In this document: in pieces, positions 1-8,569 of the stretch
Numbering within the stretch: the first letter of the stretch is position 1
How the letters are laid out: each line of letters starts with the position of its first letter
Source: Nostoc sp. ATCC 43529
GTDB taxonomy: Bacteria > Cyanobacteriota > Cyanobacteriia > Cyanobacteriales > Nostocaceae
Assembly (NCBI GenBank): GCA_003326205.1
Contig: LWTK01000001.1
Span: 186,001 to 250,000, forward strand
Direction of reading: 5' to 3'
Length of the DNA: 64,000 nt
Made by a program: the position numbers and the translations under genes
Notes under the pieces: model-generated
Told to the model about the DNA's origin: nothing
What the model saw: the letters and a program-made list of their open reading frames with translations, nothing else
The model's database searches: none

Positions 1-402
1 ATAGGACTTTTAAATTAAATCATATAGAAATGATGCTGTCATTGATGGATTCTTATGATAAAGATTTCATAAACTAATTACGTGGAAAATGATCAAAAAA
101 TATATTGCTAATTGAACAAGAGACGCTCTGAGGCTCTGATGCGGTAAATTTATCAGAAATTCTCTTTGCGTACCTGCGCTTTCTTGATAATATAATTTTT
201 CATGATTAGTTATACGCTCTTGGGAAGACACAACAGGATTGAAAATATTAGCGATCGCCCAGAAGCAAGCTAAAGCTAATCCTCTGAAAATTGTTGTATA
301 AATTTGAGCTACTAATCAGCTAACTAAGGGAAACCAACTAAAACAGGTTAAAAATAATTCATTGTTTATTTTGTGGGCTAGTTGCTTCAAGTTGCCAATG
401 CC
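1..402. other. Intergenic region at window start
   Basis: No open frame of useful length or recognisable RNA is seen. The stretch is AT-rich with one HIP1-like site near 250. At its right end (about 391-430) lies a short degenerate repeat built on GGCATTG-type units (read on the minus strand), which continues into the 3' end of the next gene. Confidence 0.6.
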
Positions 403-1203
403 CTATATTCCATGACCAATGCCCCACACCCAGGCAAATATTACAGCTGCCATCGCACCGATTAATGTATTAAAAATATTTACCACTTCATTGGTCAGCC
501 AAGTATATTTTGATTGCAGTGTTGCTCCAATCACACTTTCTAAGTTAGTGGCGATAAATGCTGCCAACACACACCAAGCTACGCCCAATATATCAATTAA
601 ACCAACTCCCCAACCAACGAGGGCGATCGCTACAGAACCCACAACACCAGCTAAAGTTCCCTCTAAGCTTACCGCTCCTTCTGTACCGCGAGGCACTGGT
701 TGAAGAGTAGTAATTAGAAAGGTGCTTTTACCGTATGCTTTACCAACTTCGCTGGCAGTGGTGTCAGCAAGCTTGGTACTGAAACTAGCTACATAACCTA
801 ATAATAATAGGGATTGGAAATTGGGGACTAGGGATTGGGGACTAGGTAAAATAAATCCCGAATTGAGTAGTCCTACTCCCAAGGCGCACAAAGCCCCAGT
901 TAAAGCCGAACCCCAGACGTTTTCTGGGCCTCTTGCACCAGAACGCTTTTCGGCGATTCCTTCGGCCTCCTTCTGTGCCATACCAATACGGGTAACGCCA
1001 GAACCAACTAAAAAATAGAACATTACCACTGCATAACCTTGCCAGCCTAAAGTTCCCCAAATTAGTATGGCCAGTATCCAGGCGTGGAATAATCCAGCTG
1101 GGGTCAGTAGCTTTTTAGGAGCGATCGCAGCTAAACCCAATAAAATTGTGTTTAATCCTACTCCCACCAGCCAGGGATTTAGATAATTAATTGAGGATAA
1201 CAT
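403..1203 (-). CDS. DUF92 / TIGR00297 family membrane protein, VTE6-like
   Basis: A 266-residue polytopic membrane protein with about six or seven hydrophobic segments. The family motifs seen are GARGPENVWG near residue 89 and the stretch KLADTTASEVGKAYG near 143. The family includes plant VTE6, a phytyl-phosphate kinase that recycles phytol for tocopherol and phylloquinone synthesis; cyanobacterial members are presumed to do the same at the membrane, which is inference here. The start is the ATG at 1203. Two oddities: the loop around residues 120-132 is encoded by a heptamer repeat array (810-846), and the last residues (GIGHGI) plus stop lie in another repeat of GGCATTG type. No operon partner is evident; the next gene is on the other strand. 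Confidence 0.85.
   Translation of the reverse strand: MLSSINYLNPWLVGVGLNTILLGLAAIAPKKLLTPAGLFHAWILAILIWGTLGWQGYAVVMFYFLVGSGVTRIGMAQKEAEGIAEKRSGARGPENVWGSALTGALCALGVGLLNSGFILPSPQSLVPNFQSLLLLGYVASFSTKLADTTASEVGKAYGKSTFLITTLQPVPRGTEGAVSLEGTLAGVVGSVAIALVGWGVGLIDILGVAWCVLAAFIATNLESVIGATLQSKYTWLTNEVVNIFNTLIGAMAAVIFAWVWGIGHGI
810..846. repeat. In-frame heptamer array inside the DUF92 gene
   Basis: Units of GGGATTGG and GGGACTAGG alternate (STRR type). On the minus strand they encode the Pro/Ser/Gln-rich loop LPSPQSLVPNFQS between two membrane segments. The frame is kept. Confidence 0.8.
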
Positions 1204-1663
1204 CAGTAATTAATCAAGAGTAATTTTATCTGAATATCAACAGAATAACCAATTTGCGGCGCTTAGTGCTTAATTTATGATATTTTTCTGGTCTAAGTAA
1301 TATGCTTGTATTATGAAATGTATAGCACAGGCATCGCTCTTAAAGCTCGATATAGAAATGTAGATAATGTTCTAGATATACAATGCAATTTTGACTAAAA
1401 AACATGGATTAAACAAAATGCAAAACTTTTGTTTGTTACAATTCACTCTTTATCTTGTGGAATAGGCATCTGTGCGAGTTGAAACAAGTAAAAAGCCGAT
1501 ACTACAAGAAAAAATGAAATTATACTCAGTATACTATCTGAGTCATACTGCGATAAAGCATATCGGTTAATGTCAATTAAAACTGTGTTGAAATTAACCA
1601 CAATTAAAACTTTACAGCATAAATTGTAGATAGCATCAATTATTAGTTTTTTCCATACAAGCT
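1204..1663. other. Intergenic region between divergent genes
   Basis: AT-rich divergent promoter region for the DUF92 gene (minus) and the VOC gene (plus). No coding frame or clear RNA structure was found. No convincing Shine-Dalgarno precedes the ATG at 1664. Confidence 0.5.
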
Positions 1664-2095
1664 ATGAACCAAACTATATTCCATCTTGCTTTCCCTGTGA
1701 CTGACATTGCCAAGACAAAAACGTATTATGTAGATGGCTTGGGCTGTATTCCCGGTAGGGAAAATCGACATGCTCTAATTCTCAATCTCCAAGGTCATCA
1801 ACTAGTAGCTCATGTTACCAAAGAAGTTTTGACACCACAGCAAACCATTTATCCCAGACACTTTGGACTAATTTTTACCCAAGAAAGTGATTGGGAGGAC
1901 TTACTAGAAAGGGCACAAAAGCAGCAGTTAATTTTTCGTCAAGAAAGTAAAAATCGGTTCGTAGGTTCTCCTCTTGAGCATCGTACTTTCTTTTTAGAAG
2001 ATCCTTTTTATAACCTAATGGAGTTTAAGTATTATCGCTATCCAGAGGCGATTTTTGGGAGTGCAGAACATACACAAATTGGGGATAGGGCTTAA
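1664..2095 (+). CDS. VOC-fold (glyoxalase/bleomycin resistance-like) protein
   Basis: A 143-residue single-copy vicinal-oxygen-chelate domain protein. It has the expected paired beta-alpha-beta pattern: HLAFPVTD near the start supplies a first metal-type His, HFGLIF near residue 66 a second, and NLMEFKYY near residue 119 the Glu. These three positions are the usual metal ligands in glyoxalase I and dioxygenase relatives, so a metal-dependent lyase or dioxygenase activity is plausible, but the substrate cannot be read from sequence. Start is the ATG at 1664. The gene stands alone and converges on the lipase-like gene, with a perfect palindrome between the two stops. Confidence 0.85.
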   Translation: MNQTIFHLAFPVTDIAKTKTYYVDGLGCIPGRENRHALILNLQGHQLVAHVTKEVLTPQQTIYPRHFGLIFTQESDWEDLLERAQKQQLIFRQESKNRFVGSPLEHRTFFLEDPFYNLMEFKYYRYPEAIFGSAEHTQIGDRA

Positions 2096-2096
2096 T

Positions 2097-2114
2097 AATT
2101 CAGAATTCTGAATT
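2097..2114. repeat. Perfect 18-bp palindrome between convergent genes
   Basis: AATTCAGAA followed by its exact complement TTCTGAATT, directly after the VOC stop and touching the stop of the lipase gene. The same AATTCAGAATTCTGA word recurs at 10534-10565 and at 23784-23795. It may act as a bidirectional terminator stem, though no long T-tract follows. Confidence 0.6.
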
Positions 2115-2719
2115 TAGTTAATAGGCTGCACCAATATTTGTGATATTGCTGCTAAAATATTGGAGTTTGTCAGCATCCAAGAGTGTAGACCAACTCGCAT
2201 AACCATTTCTTTTCCCACTAGCATTTGTGAACTTTTCGCTGGGACAATCATCAAATCGTAAGGTGTCCAAATAGATGTAAAGTTTACCTGCTTTAACATC
2301 TCAACATCAGAATTCAAATCCTGGAGAAAAAGGCTGTTAGGACGCATTTGTACGCAGCCAGGACGTTGGGAAGCATAAGCAAGCACAGTTCCATTATGCG
2401 GTGAAGAAATCGTAATGAACCGTTGTACGCGCTTAATTCCTCCCAGCCGTTGGATATAGTAACGGCTGACAATTCCTCCCATGCTAAAGCCTACTAAATC
2501 TATCGGTTGTTCGGGTGCAAAGTTAGCCATAACATAATCGGCTATTTGGTTTGCCAATTTATCCAGACCCAAATCACCATTATTGGGTACTAAATTCAAG
2601 GCATATACAGACCAACCTTGTTGTATGAGGTATGCCCTCATTTTTCGGAAAACTATCTCTGTGTCGCCAATCCCGTGTATTAACACAACCGGATTGCGCT
2701 GCTGATTTATAATACTCAT
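2114..2719 (-). CDS. Alpha/beta-hydrolase, triacylglycerol lipase-like
   Basis: A 201-residue cytoplasmic alpha/beta hydrolase. PVVLIHGIGD near residue 11 is the oxyanion-hole HG motif, and GFSMGG near residue 78 is the nucleophile elbow with the catalytic Ser. The HNGT stretch after the YIQRLGG helix is typical of the LipA/EstA-type lipase family (PGAP1-like). The conserved C-terminal His is probably in GLHSW. The ATG at 2719 is preferred to the TTG two codons upstream. Members of this family hydrolyse esters or lipids; the substrate here is unknown. The gene is short for a secreted lipase and has no signal peptide. Confidence 0.82.
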   Translation of the reverse strand: MSIINQQRNPVVLIHGIGDTEIVFRKMRAYLIQQGWSVYALNLVPNNGDLGLDKLANQIADYVMANFAPEQPIDLVGFSMGGIVSRYYIQRLGGIKRVQRFITISSPHNGTVLAYASQRPGCVQMRPNSLFLQDLNSDVEMLKQVNFTSIWTPYDLMIVPAKSSQMLVGKEMVMRVGLHSWMLTNSNILAAISQILVQPIN

Positions 2720-3272
2720 CGACAAAATCTGGCTGAATTATAAGGTTAAGTTTCACTCAATTTTAAATTTTGAATTTTGGATTGAAAGTTCAAAATCTGT
2801 TGGCGCAGTCTGCCATGTCCGACAAAGGTTAATCAAAAATCTAAAATCTAAAATCTAAAAATATAGACCCATAGTTTTCTACAAGCTGAAGTTGCTAGTT
2901 TTCGGATTCTCGAAAAGATATTTAGCAAAGGTTAAAGATGCTTCATAATTAATTGCGTAAAAAATCTAACTCAGTATATAAATAGAAGATCTGGCTGATT
3001 GTTAGACAAAGAAATGTTAATTTTTATGAAGCTAGCTTTCAGAATCTTGCTCTTAGTTACAGTAAAATTTAATAATTAGTTCTCGGTGTATATAGCTCGT
3101 AAGTGCCTGCAACGAAGCATTTATAGTGTAGTTTTACTACAATGTTCATTAAACACAAACCTATAGAGGTTGTCACCAGAATAGGGTGACGCAAAGCAGA
3201 AAATGTAACATATTGTCGTGATTTTTAACAATTGCGGTCAAATTTGAAATATAAAAGGCAGGAGTAATTGTA
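2720..3272. other. Intergenic region with octamer repeats
   Basis: A long upstream region for the gene at 3273. At about 2833-2862 the unit AAAATCT is repeated in tandem. A good ribosome binding site AGGAG lies at 3260-3264, eight bases before the ATG at 3273. No RNA gene was recognised. Confidence 0.55.
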
Positions 3273-3767
3273 ATGGGTTTTATCAAAAACTTGGTCTCAA
3301 GTATTTTCGGTTTGCTAGGCGGTATTCTGGGTTTCGTGACTGGCTTACTACCAAAGAAGAAAGCAAGTAATGGTTACTTTCTAGAACTGGACGAAGCCAC
3401 CAGTGGTTCTAGACCAGCACCTCAACCACCAGCATCCAACGGTAAAAAAGCTGCAAAATCAGCAACTACAGAACCACCAGTGGCATCCCAACCAGCAAAA
3501 AGCCCTGATGCTGCAAAAACTACCAAAGTTGCTGAACCAACAAAAGTAGAAGCTTCTCAAAATGGCAAAGCTCCAAAAGCTGAACCCGTTAAAGCACCAG
3601 CACCAGCAGCTGCAACAAAAACACCAGCGACACCAACAGAAACTACCTTTGCACCTAAATATCTAGCTCCTTCAGCTAGTGGTTCTAATGGTCGTCGGCG
3701 TCCAGGGGCGAATATGAATGCTTATTTAGAATTAGCACGTCAGGTTAAAACCCCTGCTAATAAGTAG
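3273..3767 (+). CDS. Ala/Pro/Lys-rich hypothetical protein
   Basis: A 164-residue protein of unknown function. Residues 1-30 are a Gly/Leu/Phe-rich hydrophobic helix (two GLLGGILG-like turns) ending in PKKKAS, suggesting membrane attachment with a cytoplasmic basic edge. Residues 45-125 are low-complexity Ala/Pro/Lys/Thr. The C-terminal block MNAYLELARQVKT is more ordered and probably the conserved part. A strong AGGAG at 3260-3264 supports the start. The stop TAG is formed by the first bases of the GTAGAGACG hairpin repeat that follows. I do not recognise the family beyond cyanobacterial conserved proteins, and no function is proposed. Confidence 0.7.
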   Translation: MGFIKNLVSSIFGLLGGILGFVTGLLPKKKASNGYFLELDEATSGSRPAPQPPASNGKKAAKSATTEPPVASQPAKSPDAAKTTKVAEPTKVEASQNGKAPKAEPVKAPAPAAATKTPATPTETTFAPKYLAPSASGSNGRRRPGANMNAYLELARQVKTPANK

Positions 3768-3791
3768 AGACGCTGATTTTTGCGCCTCTAC
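3764..3791. repeat. GTAGAGACGC hairpin repeat (copy 1)
   Basis: Arms GTAGAGACGC and GCGCCTCTAC pair at 9 of 10 positions around an 8-nt loop. The family has related copies at 18126, 23971, 36208, 49639 and 58129. The left arm contains the stop codon of the preceding gene, and the element lies between two convergent genes, where it could also serve as a terminator stem. Confidence 0.65.
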
Positions 3792-3798
3792 AAATTCG

Positions 3799-6105
3799 TT
3801 AAACGTGAATACGCAAAGTTAAGACAACTTTAGCAGTTGTAGATGTGGGAACTATCCAAAGTAGGAGCGATCGCTTAATTTTCTCCACTACAGCTGCATC
3901 TTTTTGGGTTGAAGCTTCTTCATCTAACATTATCCCCCCTACCCGACGATTTTTAACGGTGAACTCAAAGACGATTTCACCACTAAAGCCTGGGGGTAAA
4001 TTTATTTGTTCTAAGTGTTGGGTTAAGTCAGTAATTGTCGCTTCATCCAAACCACTGGCACTGATGACTTCTAACTGCTTAGGAATGGGCGCTCCTACTT
4101 TTGGAGATGGCGGCGCTAATTCTTCTCGCTTTGTCCCCCGCCGCCTTTGTTTGAGAAAATCTGGAGCATCTGCTGGGGCTGGCGCTGCTGCCATTGGGAA
4201 TGTTATTTGACGCGCAACAGCACCGGGCGGAGGACTACCAAAGACTCTTTCGTAACTCATAGCTTCCGGCATTTCCACTGGCATGTGCATAGACAGATAT
4301 TCGCTTCCTGGCTCAACTCGCATGTTATCGCTAACAGCAACAAAAGCGGTGTATTGAGAAAGCAATTGATAAGTTAAAGCTGTTTCTGTAACAGCTTCTA
4401 CACCAGCTTTGGTTTCAAAACTCACCATTTGATTCATCAAGTCTTTAATACAAGCACGTCCCCATAACTGCGCTACAGCAATATTTCCTGTTTCCTCAAA
4501 TGTGAGGTAAAACGTTTTTTCATAGTGCTTACCGCCCGCAGCAATGCCAGAGATTTGCAGATTACCGCTGGCTTTATCTTGTTTGCGACCAAACAAAACT
4601 AATGGTTGTTCGCTGAATAAATCAGGCGCTATTTTGGGGTAAATTACAGGTGATTCTGTGTCACCTTGCCAAGAAATTTGAATATTCGTAAGTACAGGAT
4701 TGTTGATTTGTTTGTAAAACTTTTCGGCAACTTCTTGTGTGGGTTCATCATGACGAATAATTCTAGATACTCCCCGGCCGATTTCGGCAATGCGATTCAA
4801 TAAAAAACGGTTAACTGAACTACCAGCACCGAAACTATAAAGGCGATTTGCTGGTTGGAGGTGCTTTTGTATCTCTGCCAAGATCTCATTTTTATTGCCG
4901 ATGTAGCCATCAGTTAGAAGCACAACAGAACGCAATCTTCCGGCTGGTGTAGGGAAATTGATGGCTTTACGAATGCCACTGAGCATTTGGGTGCCGCCAG
5001 AAGCTCGTAAATTGTTAATATAAGCGATCGCTTTGGCACGATTTTCTGCTGTATTCGGTAGAGGTTTCTTTGATAACTCCCTGACTCTATCGGAAAAATC
5101 GAGAATTGTAAAAGTATCATTGGGGTTCAACCCATTAATAAATTGCCGCATCATTTCTTGGCACTTTCGCAACGGATCGCCTGATTGGGAACCAGAAGTA
5201 TCTACCAAAAAAACGACATCTTTGGGGACAATTTCATCAATAGAATATTCTAAAGCTGGAATTAAATATATGGCAAAATGTCCGCCGCGATCGTCAGCTT
5301 GGGTTAATACTGTGGATTGAGTTTCTTGGCCGGAAACTTGATAGCGGAGAATTAAATCTTTGTTGGGAATTGTATCTTCTCCAGCTAATTGAATCCGCAC
5401 AATTTGACCTAAATGTTCAATTTTTAATTGATGGGAAGGAGAACGCACTTGAGAAATTGGTAAACCTGCATCAATTTCTACTGTGACATTAATATCGTGA
5501 CGAGAACGCATTCCTTCTGGAAGTACAGGGGGTGTAATGCGAGAAGCATCAGGAACTCTATCTGTGTCGCCGCTATTATCTATGCTTGTTCCGGGAATAT
5601 ATCTCGGCCCCACCACCATCGGGAAAACAAATTCGTAGTTTCCCGCTTCAAATTTTAAACTTTCAGTGTAACGAATTGTGACATCAATTTGTTCGCCAGG
5701 TTTGATGTTAGCCAGAGATTGGGTAAAGATGTTGTCTCGTTCTTGTTCTAAAAGTCCTGCGGTGCGTCCTTCTTGTTTTGCTTTCTCATAGATTTGTTGC
5801 GCTTCTTCACGTTTTTTAATATTACCTTTGATGGTGCGTACACCGGAGGGGTTGCCGAAGGCATCGCCTATTTTAATTTCCATATCATCCACCGCCGCCT
5901 CATCAGGTAACGGAAAGATATACACTGCTTCTAAAGGCTGCGCGAACGGATTTTCAAAGCTTTGAATCACCTCAACTCGTGACAAATTACCTGCAACTTT
6001 GGCTAATACTTCTGTATGCTTGAGGGGAAAAACTAGCTGTTCTCCTTGAGGGGATTGGATGTATAAACCCCCTAGTTGTTGATTTTTAGCACTTACTGTA
6101 TTCAT
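3799..6105 (-). CDS. VIT and von Willebrand factor A domain protein
   Basis: A 768-residue protein. Residues about 10-150 form a VIT (inter-alpha-trypsin inhibitor-like) domain. Residues about 295-460 form a vWA domain with a complete MIDAS: VFLVDTSGSQSG (DxSxS), the Thr in ASGGTQM and the Asp in LLTDGYIGN. The C-terminal third is less clear; a beta-rich segment near 700-768 ends the protein. No signal peptide or membrane anchor is visible, so it is probably cytoplasmic. In bacteria, VIT-vWA proteins are thought to act as metal-dependent protein-binding or scaffold modules; no enzymatic role is known. It is divergent from the HTH protein at 6201 and has no MoxR ATPase next to it. Confidence 0.85.
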   Translation of the reverse strand: MNTVSAKNQQLGGLYIQSPQGEQLVFPLKHTEVLAKVAGNLSRVEVIQSFENPFAQPLEAVYIFPLPDEAAVDDMEIKIGDAFGNPSGVRTIKGNIKKREEAQQIYEKAKQEGRTAGLLEQERDNIFTQSLANIKPGEQIDVTIRYTESLKFEAGNYEFVFPMVVGPRYIPGTSIDNSGDTDRVPDASRITPPVLPEGMRSRHDINVTVEIDAGLPISQVRSPSHQLKIEHLGQIVRIQLAGEDTIPNKDLILRYQVSGQETQSTVLTQADDRGGHFAIYLIPALEYSIDEIVPKDVVFLVDTSGSQSGDPLRKCQEMMRQFINGLNPNDTFTILDFSDRVRELSKKPLPNTAENRAKAIAYINNLRASGGTQMLSGIRKAINFPTPAGRLRSVVLLTDGYIGNKNEILAEIQKHLQPANRLYSFGAGSSVNRFLLNRIAEIGRGVSRIIRHDEPTQEVAEKFYKQINNPVLTNIQISWQGDTESPVIYPKIAPDLFSEQPLVLFGRKQDKASGNLQISGIAAGGKHYEKTFYLTFEETGNIAVAQLWGRACIKDLMNQMVSFETKAGVEAVTETALTYQLLSQYTAFVAVSDNMRVEPGSEYLSMHMPVEMPEAMSYERVFGSPPPGAVARQITFPMAAAPAPADAPDFLKQRRRGTKREELAPPSPKVGAPIPKQLEVISASGLDEATITDLTQHLEQINLPPGFSGEIVFEFTVKNRRVGGIMLDEEASTQKDAAVVEKIKRSLLLWIVPTSTTAKVVLTLRIHV

Positions 6106-6200
6106 AGGTTTGATAAGTTCTTTTGTTTTGAACGTAAACCTAGACTAACCAAACCAACAAGTAAATGTAATCTAATCACTGTTAGGAGTTTTGTTAGGAT

Positions 6201-7322
6201 ATGGGGAAGAAGCTGATAAATCCAACAATGACACCAATTCCCCAACTATTTGCACAAGCTGAAAATGACTGGAATATAGCAAGGTTGTGTCAAGATCTGA
6301 CCTCTGCAAAACAGCAAATTTCTGGGAAACCCAAACAACTTACACCATTGGAAATAACTTGCTTGAGGGGATTGCTTTGCGGTTATAGTCCTAGTGAAAT
6401 CGCTACTGCAATGAATCGAGAAGTTAGGGGTTTACGAGTTGACTTATCTAGGGGATTGTATCGCTATATCGAAGTATTAACTAACCGATCTTCTAATACT
6501 TTAAAAGACTGGAGAGAAGTTACTGACTGGTTAGCAAAAGCTAACTATAAAATTAGTTACTCTCATCATAATTTGCAAAATAATGATTCGTCACTTAAAA
6601 TTGTTGATGTTTCTCTTGAGGGTTCTGTTAATTCTTGTGTAATTGATTTGAAAGTTCGTAATATTGGCGATCGAGTTGCTTTTTTGAAAAATGCTAAGTT
6701 TTTATTCCATAATGTCTGGATGCTGAAAAGTTGGGTTTTACCTAGACTGGAAAAAAACTATGAGCTAGCTTCTCCGGCAGCACCTTCTATACCGATACAG
6801 CGGAGTAGACCTGTTCCATCTAGTTTTGATTACCAAGTTGCTTTACCAGCAAATTTAAATTTTGATATTCCTTTACCATTTAATTTTTATACAGACAATT
6901 ATTTAAATGCACAACAAGAAATTGTTTATACTGAAAGTTTTAAAATCTCGCAGTGTGTGAGTTGTAATGATGTAGATAGATTTACGTTTACTTTATTTTT
7001 GCCAAAAAGTGAGCAACAATTGTCTAGTAATGAATATTCACCATATTTGGTACGTACATCATATATTTATAACTTGAGACTAGAACTTATTTATGATGAA
7101 GATAATAAAACTATTCAATCTTCTGACTTAATTATTCTGTTGGAACCAAAATATCCTGAAAATATAGAGATACGAGAATTTTTGGTAGACTCTGATTCTA
7201 AATTTTCTACTGAAATGAAAAAATGGAGTCAGCACAATCTAGAGTTACTAACGGCAATAGCCAAAATAAAAGGCGTTATAAGTTCATCACTGAATTCTTT
7301 AATCAGAATAGCGGTGCGTTAG
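6201..7322 (+). CDS. HTH-domain protein of the cyanobacterial effector-associated type
   Basis: A 373-residue protein. Residues about 40-95 (LTPLEITCLRGLLCGYSP, SEIATAMN, VRGLRVDLSRGLYRYIEVL) form a LuxR-like helix-turn-helix of the kind found at the N terminus of many Nostoc NACHT, AAA and pentapeptide proteins. Residues about 110-340 look beta-rich, without catalytic motifs, and resemble an immunoglobulin-like or sensor module. No membrane segment is evident. The ATG at 6201 is used; the ATG at 6228 is an alternative. The last codons and TAG stop lie in a GGTGCGTTA hairpin repeat, so the native end may have been replaced. Function unknown; a sensor or adaptor role is inference from the N-terminal domain. 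Confidence 0.65.
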   Translation: MGKKLINPTMTPIPQLFAQAENDWNIARLCQDLTSAKQQISGKPKQLTPLEITCLRGLLCGYSPSEIATAMNREVRGLRVDLSRGLYRYIEVLTNRSSNTLKDWREVTDWLAKANYKISYSHHNLQNNDSSLKIVDVSLEGSVNSCVIDLKVRNIGDRVAFLKNAKFLFHNVWMLKSWVLPRLEKNYELASPAAPSIPIQRSRPVPSSFDYQVALPANLNFDIPLPFNFYTDNYLNAQQEIVYTESFKISQCVSCNDVDRFTFTLFLPKSEQQLSSNEYSPYLVRTSYIYNLRLELIYDEDNKTIQSSDLIILLEPKYPENIEIREFLVDSDSKFSTEMKKWSQHNLELLTAIAKIKGVISSSLNSLIRIAVR

Positions 7323-7340
7323 CCTACGGCATAACACACC
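7313..7340. repeat. GGTGCGTTA hairpin repeat (copy 1)
   Basis: GGTGCGTTA and TAACACACC pair, with one mismatch, around a short loop. A related, better-paired copy is at 18164-18194. It overlaps the last codons and stop of the HTH gene. Confidence 0.6.
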
Positions 7341-7396
7341 CTACTTAAGCTTAAAAACATCTAAATTACATAATCGGATTAAAGCAAACTCTTGTG

Positions 7397-7418
7397 GGGT
7401 GGGCCGAAAAGCCCGCCC
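7397..7418. repeat. GC-rich hairpin
   Basis: GGGTGGGC and GCCCGCCC form an 8-bp stem with one G-T pair and a CGAAAA loop. It lies between the HTH gene and the convergent HPP gene and may be a terminator or a dispersed repeat; no T-tract follows. Confidence 0.5.
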
Positions 7419-7561
7419 TAATTATGCAAGTTAAATGCAAAACAGCTTACCATTGAGCCGAAATTTTGATACCGTTGGCGAATTCATTAAAAAGATGGTT
7501 TTTGGCAACTTTCGTTGGCGTATTCCCACGATGGCATAAGATTTCTAGCGTTAAGAAACAT

Positions 7562-8155
7562 TTAAAACCAATATTTGGGATACGTTCTCTCGTGCGCCAG
7601 ATTATTAAATACCACTGCACAGAGTACCAAAATTATCGAACCTTCTAAGGCAGGTGTTAAAAGAAATTGCCAGGATGGTTTCGTCATCATCACAACTAAT
7701 GCAACTGCTCCCGAAGGAGGGTGTAAAGTTGCAGTAAGCTGCATCATACCAATGGCTGTAGCTACTGCCATTCCCATTGCCCAAGGTTCTGAACCGAAAA
7801 GATGCAGAATAGTCAGGCTAACTAATGCCGCCACAATATTTCCACCAATTACATTCCGGGGTTGGGCTAAAGGACTGTCAGGTACACCAAAGATTAATAC
7901 GCTAGTAGCACCAAAGGGAGCCATCAACAAAGGAGAATTAGTTTTTACAGAAAGGTAAGCCGTTACTGCTATTGCAATAAAACTACCGCACCAACTCCAA
8001 AAGATGTGTGTGTGGTGGGGTCTATCTAAACAAAATGAACGCCTAGTTCCACGTATTTTAAAGCAGTAGTTTTTCCATTTCTCCTGAACATTTTGATAAT
8101 TTAACCTTGCTAGATAGCTTGAATAAATCCGCCCTTTGGGTAAATAACCTTTCAT
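7562..8155 (-). CDS. HPP-family integral membrane protein, possible nitrite permease
   Basis: A 197-residue protein with a soluble N terminus of about 45 residues and four hydrophobic segments. The family signature HPPSGAVAL lies near residue 148. Also typical are PLLMAPFGAT near 83 and PLAQPRNVIGGN near 102. HPP proteins of chloroplasts and cyanobacteria have been reported to transport nitrite across the inner envelope or plasma membrane. This assignment is by family only; no nitrate or nitrite genes adjoin, and the reductase downstream at 10.6-12.5 kb is the sulfite type. The ATG at 8155 is preferred to a TTG five codons upstream. No clear NtcA site (GTA-N8-TAC) was found upstream. Confidence 0.75.
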   Translation of the reverse strand: MKGYLPKGRIYSSYLARLNYQNVQEKWKNYCFKIRGTRRSFCLDRPHHTHIFWSWCGSFIAIAVTAYLSVKTNSPLLMAPFGATSVLIFGVPDSPLAQPRNVIGGNIVAALVSLTILHLFGSEPWAMGMAVATAIGMMQLTATLHPPSGAVALVVMMTKPSWQFLLTPALEGSIILVLCAVVFNNLAHERTYPKYWF

Positions 8156-8569
8156 AATTCTCCAGAGCAACTACAACCAACAGTCCTCAACACAAAAAAA
8201 TTCCTTGTATTTACTGCCTGAGCTAATCTTTGTCAACAAATTAGCTAAAAAAGTACGTAAATTATGTCAATAGACAGAATTTTAAATTATAATTATCAGC
8301 TAAAATTTTCATCTGGCGAACAGAATCTTTAAGCCATAAATCAGTATTTTTGTGAGTAAAAAATTCCAATTCATTGATTTAAAAACTTTGATTACTACAA
8401 AATATCATGATTTCATGACATTTAATTTCCAAAATATCGTTTGAACCTGACAAAGGAAATATAAAATTTATACAAATAAGTTATTATACTTATAAGATTT
8501 ATTTATAGTATACTTTGGGATTTAGCTTGTGTATTTCACTTTCCTTGAAATCAGGTGTAATTAATCCAC
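8156..8569. other. AT-rich intergenic region
   Basis: Lies between the start of the HPP gene and the 3' end of the TPR gene, both on the minus strand. It should hold the HPP promoter, but no confident boxes, hairpin or small ORF were seen. Confidence 0.5.

Noticed and set aside
7466..7648. 60-codon frame overlapping the HPP gene end
   Set aside because: Overlaps the 3' end of the HPP gene on the other strand, no supporting motifs or start signal.
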